Of a stretch of 64,000 nt of DNA, positions 63,537-64,000 are shown piece by piece. The notes beneath the pieces were generated by a model, which made no database searches, was not told the DNA's origin, and worked only from the letters and a program-made list of their open reading frames with translations. The stretch lies in the NCBI RefSeq assembly GCF_001591605.1, contig NZ_BCVF01000011.1:1-64000 (forward strand), given 5' to 3'. The translations under genes were made by a program, and so were the position numbers. This DNA is from Bacillus badius NBRC 15713 (GTDB lineage Bacteria > Bacillota > Bacilli > Bacillales > Domibacillaceae). Every line of letters begins with the position of its first letter. Within the stretch, counting starts at the first letter, position 1.

Positions 63537-64000
63537 ATGACAATAAGATATCCGAACGGAAAGAAATATGTGGCGGATACAAAAGCGGCGGCAATGAAGC
63601 AGACTCCTTTGCGGGATAGTTATAGTAACAGGGGAATGACGCTTGAGGAAGATTTAAACGAAACAAATACATTCTATCTTGAGCGCGGCCTGGCAGTTAT
63701 CCATAAAAAGCCGACGCCTGTGCAAATTGTCCAGGTGGATTACCCAAGAAGGAGCGCAGCTGTCATAAAGGAAGCCTACTTTAAACAAGCTTCTACTACT
63801 GATTATAACGGCGTATATCGGGGGAAGTATGTCGATTTCGAAGCAAAGGAGACGAGAAATGCAACGTCCTTTCCGTTAAAAAATTTTCATAAACATCAAA
63901 TTGCCCATATGGAGAATGTGGAGAAGCAGGAAGGTATCAGCTTCGTCATTATTCGTTTTACCTTAACGGAGGAAATTTTCTATCTTCCGGCAAGCCGTTT
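63537..64000 (+). CDS. recU: Holliday junction resolvase RecU, 5' part
   Basis: The first 154 codons of RecU, cut by the window edge. RecU resolves four-way DNA junctions and modulates RecA. Seen: [12 protein letters not shown] at the start, [32 protein letters not shown] (nuclease motif with conserved Glu), [26 protein letters not shown] (catalytic Asp-Tyr-Asn-Gly and DFEAKET) and [17 protein letters not shown] 63537 with GAGGTG. In B. subtilis ponA follows recU. It is divergent from the 73-residue gene. Confidence 0.95.
   Translation, partial: MTIRYPNGKKYVADTKAAAMKQTPLRDSYSNRGMTLEEDLNETNTFYLERGLAVIHKKPTPVQIVQVDYPRRSAAVIKEAYFKQASTTDYNGVYRGKYVDFEAKETRNATSFPLKNFHKHQIAHMENVEKQEGISFVIIRFTLTEEIFYLPASR

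Overview
The window is chromosomal DNA of an endospore-forming member of the Bacillaceae. It carries homologues of ctpA-yodJ-deoD, spo0M, yozE, ypmS-ypmR, dfrA, thyA, ypgR, cspD, ypeQ-ypeP, ypdP, ypcP, dynA, xpt-pbuX, ypsC-rnpB-gpsB-ypsA-cotD, mrfA-mrfB, yppG, yppE and recU, mostly in Bacillus subtilis-like order. Base composition is moderate, most genes have strong AGGAGG-type ribosome binding sites, and GTG and TTG starts are common. I see no prophage, insertion sequence, CRISPR array or rRNA operon. The species cannot be named from this sequence.

Layout. 1-7.3 kb: a GNAT acetyltransferase, several very small sporulation-type genes (a YjcZ-like peptide, a Spo0E-like phosphatase), a YdjO-like zinc protein, a DUF421 membrane protein, a patatin-like lipase, a second GNAT enzyme behind a striking tRNA-like leader, and a MATE exporter. 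7.4-13.2 kb: secreted proteins (M28 aminopeptidase, M4 metalloprotease, CAP protein), an SDR protein lacking its catalytic residues, and decayed intergenic repeats. 13.8-23.5 kb: a PAS-PAS-GGDEF protein, then ctpA, yodJ, deoD, spo0M, yozE, msrA, ypmS-ypmR, a CYCXC lipoprotein and degV. 23.6-28.5 kb: an apparently complete sigma-54 regulon, with an activator and a -24/-12 promoter driving an NhaC-type antiporter and an isoaspartyl dipeptidase. 28.9-31.9 kb: a TrpXYZ-type ABC importer operon with a structured intercistronic RNA. 32-51 kb: housekeeping genes for folate/thymidylate, thiol redox, ABC-F, manganese control, cold shock, RNase H, 5'-3' exonuclease, rhodanese and the double dynamin DynA. 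51-54.8 kb: microproteins, one behind two Fur-like boxes, then the riboswitch-controlled xpt-pbuX operon and ctaG. 55-64 kb: ypsC, RNase P RNA, gpsB, ypsA, a broken cotD, mrfB-mrfA, yppG, yppE and the start of recU.

The most interesting items are: (1) a tRNA-shaped leader whose T-arm and acceptor strand can instead pair with a downstream segment that may control access to the ribosome binding site of the GNAT gene at 5.2 kb; (2) the sigma-54 promoter, putative activator site and winged-helix activator around the isoaspartyl peptidase operon; (3) a cotD pseudogene with three lesions; (4) a 32-residue membrane microprotein behind tandem Fur-like boxes; (5) a structured RNA between the first two genes of the TrpXYZ-like operon; (6) an RsbR-like V4R-STAS protein with Glu at both phosphorylation positions. 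Functional statements are family-based; no database search was possible.
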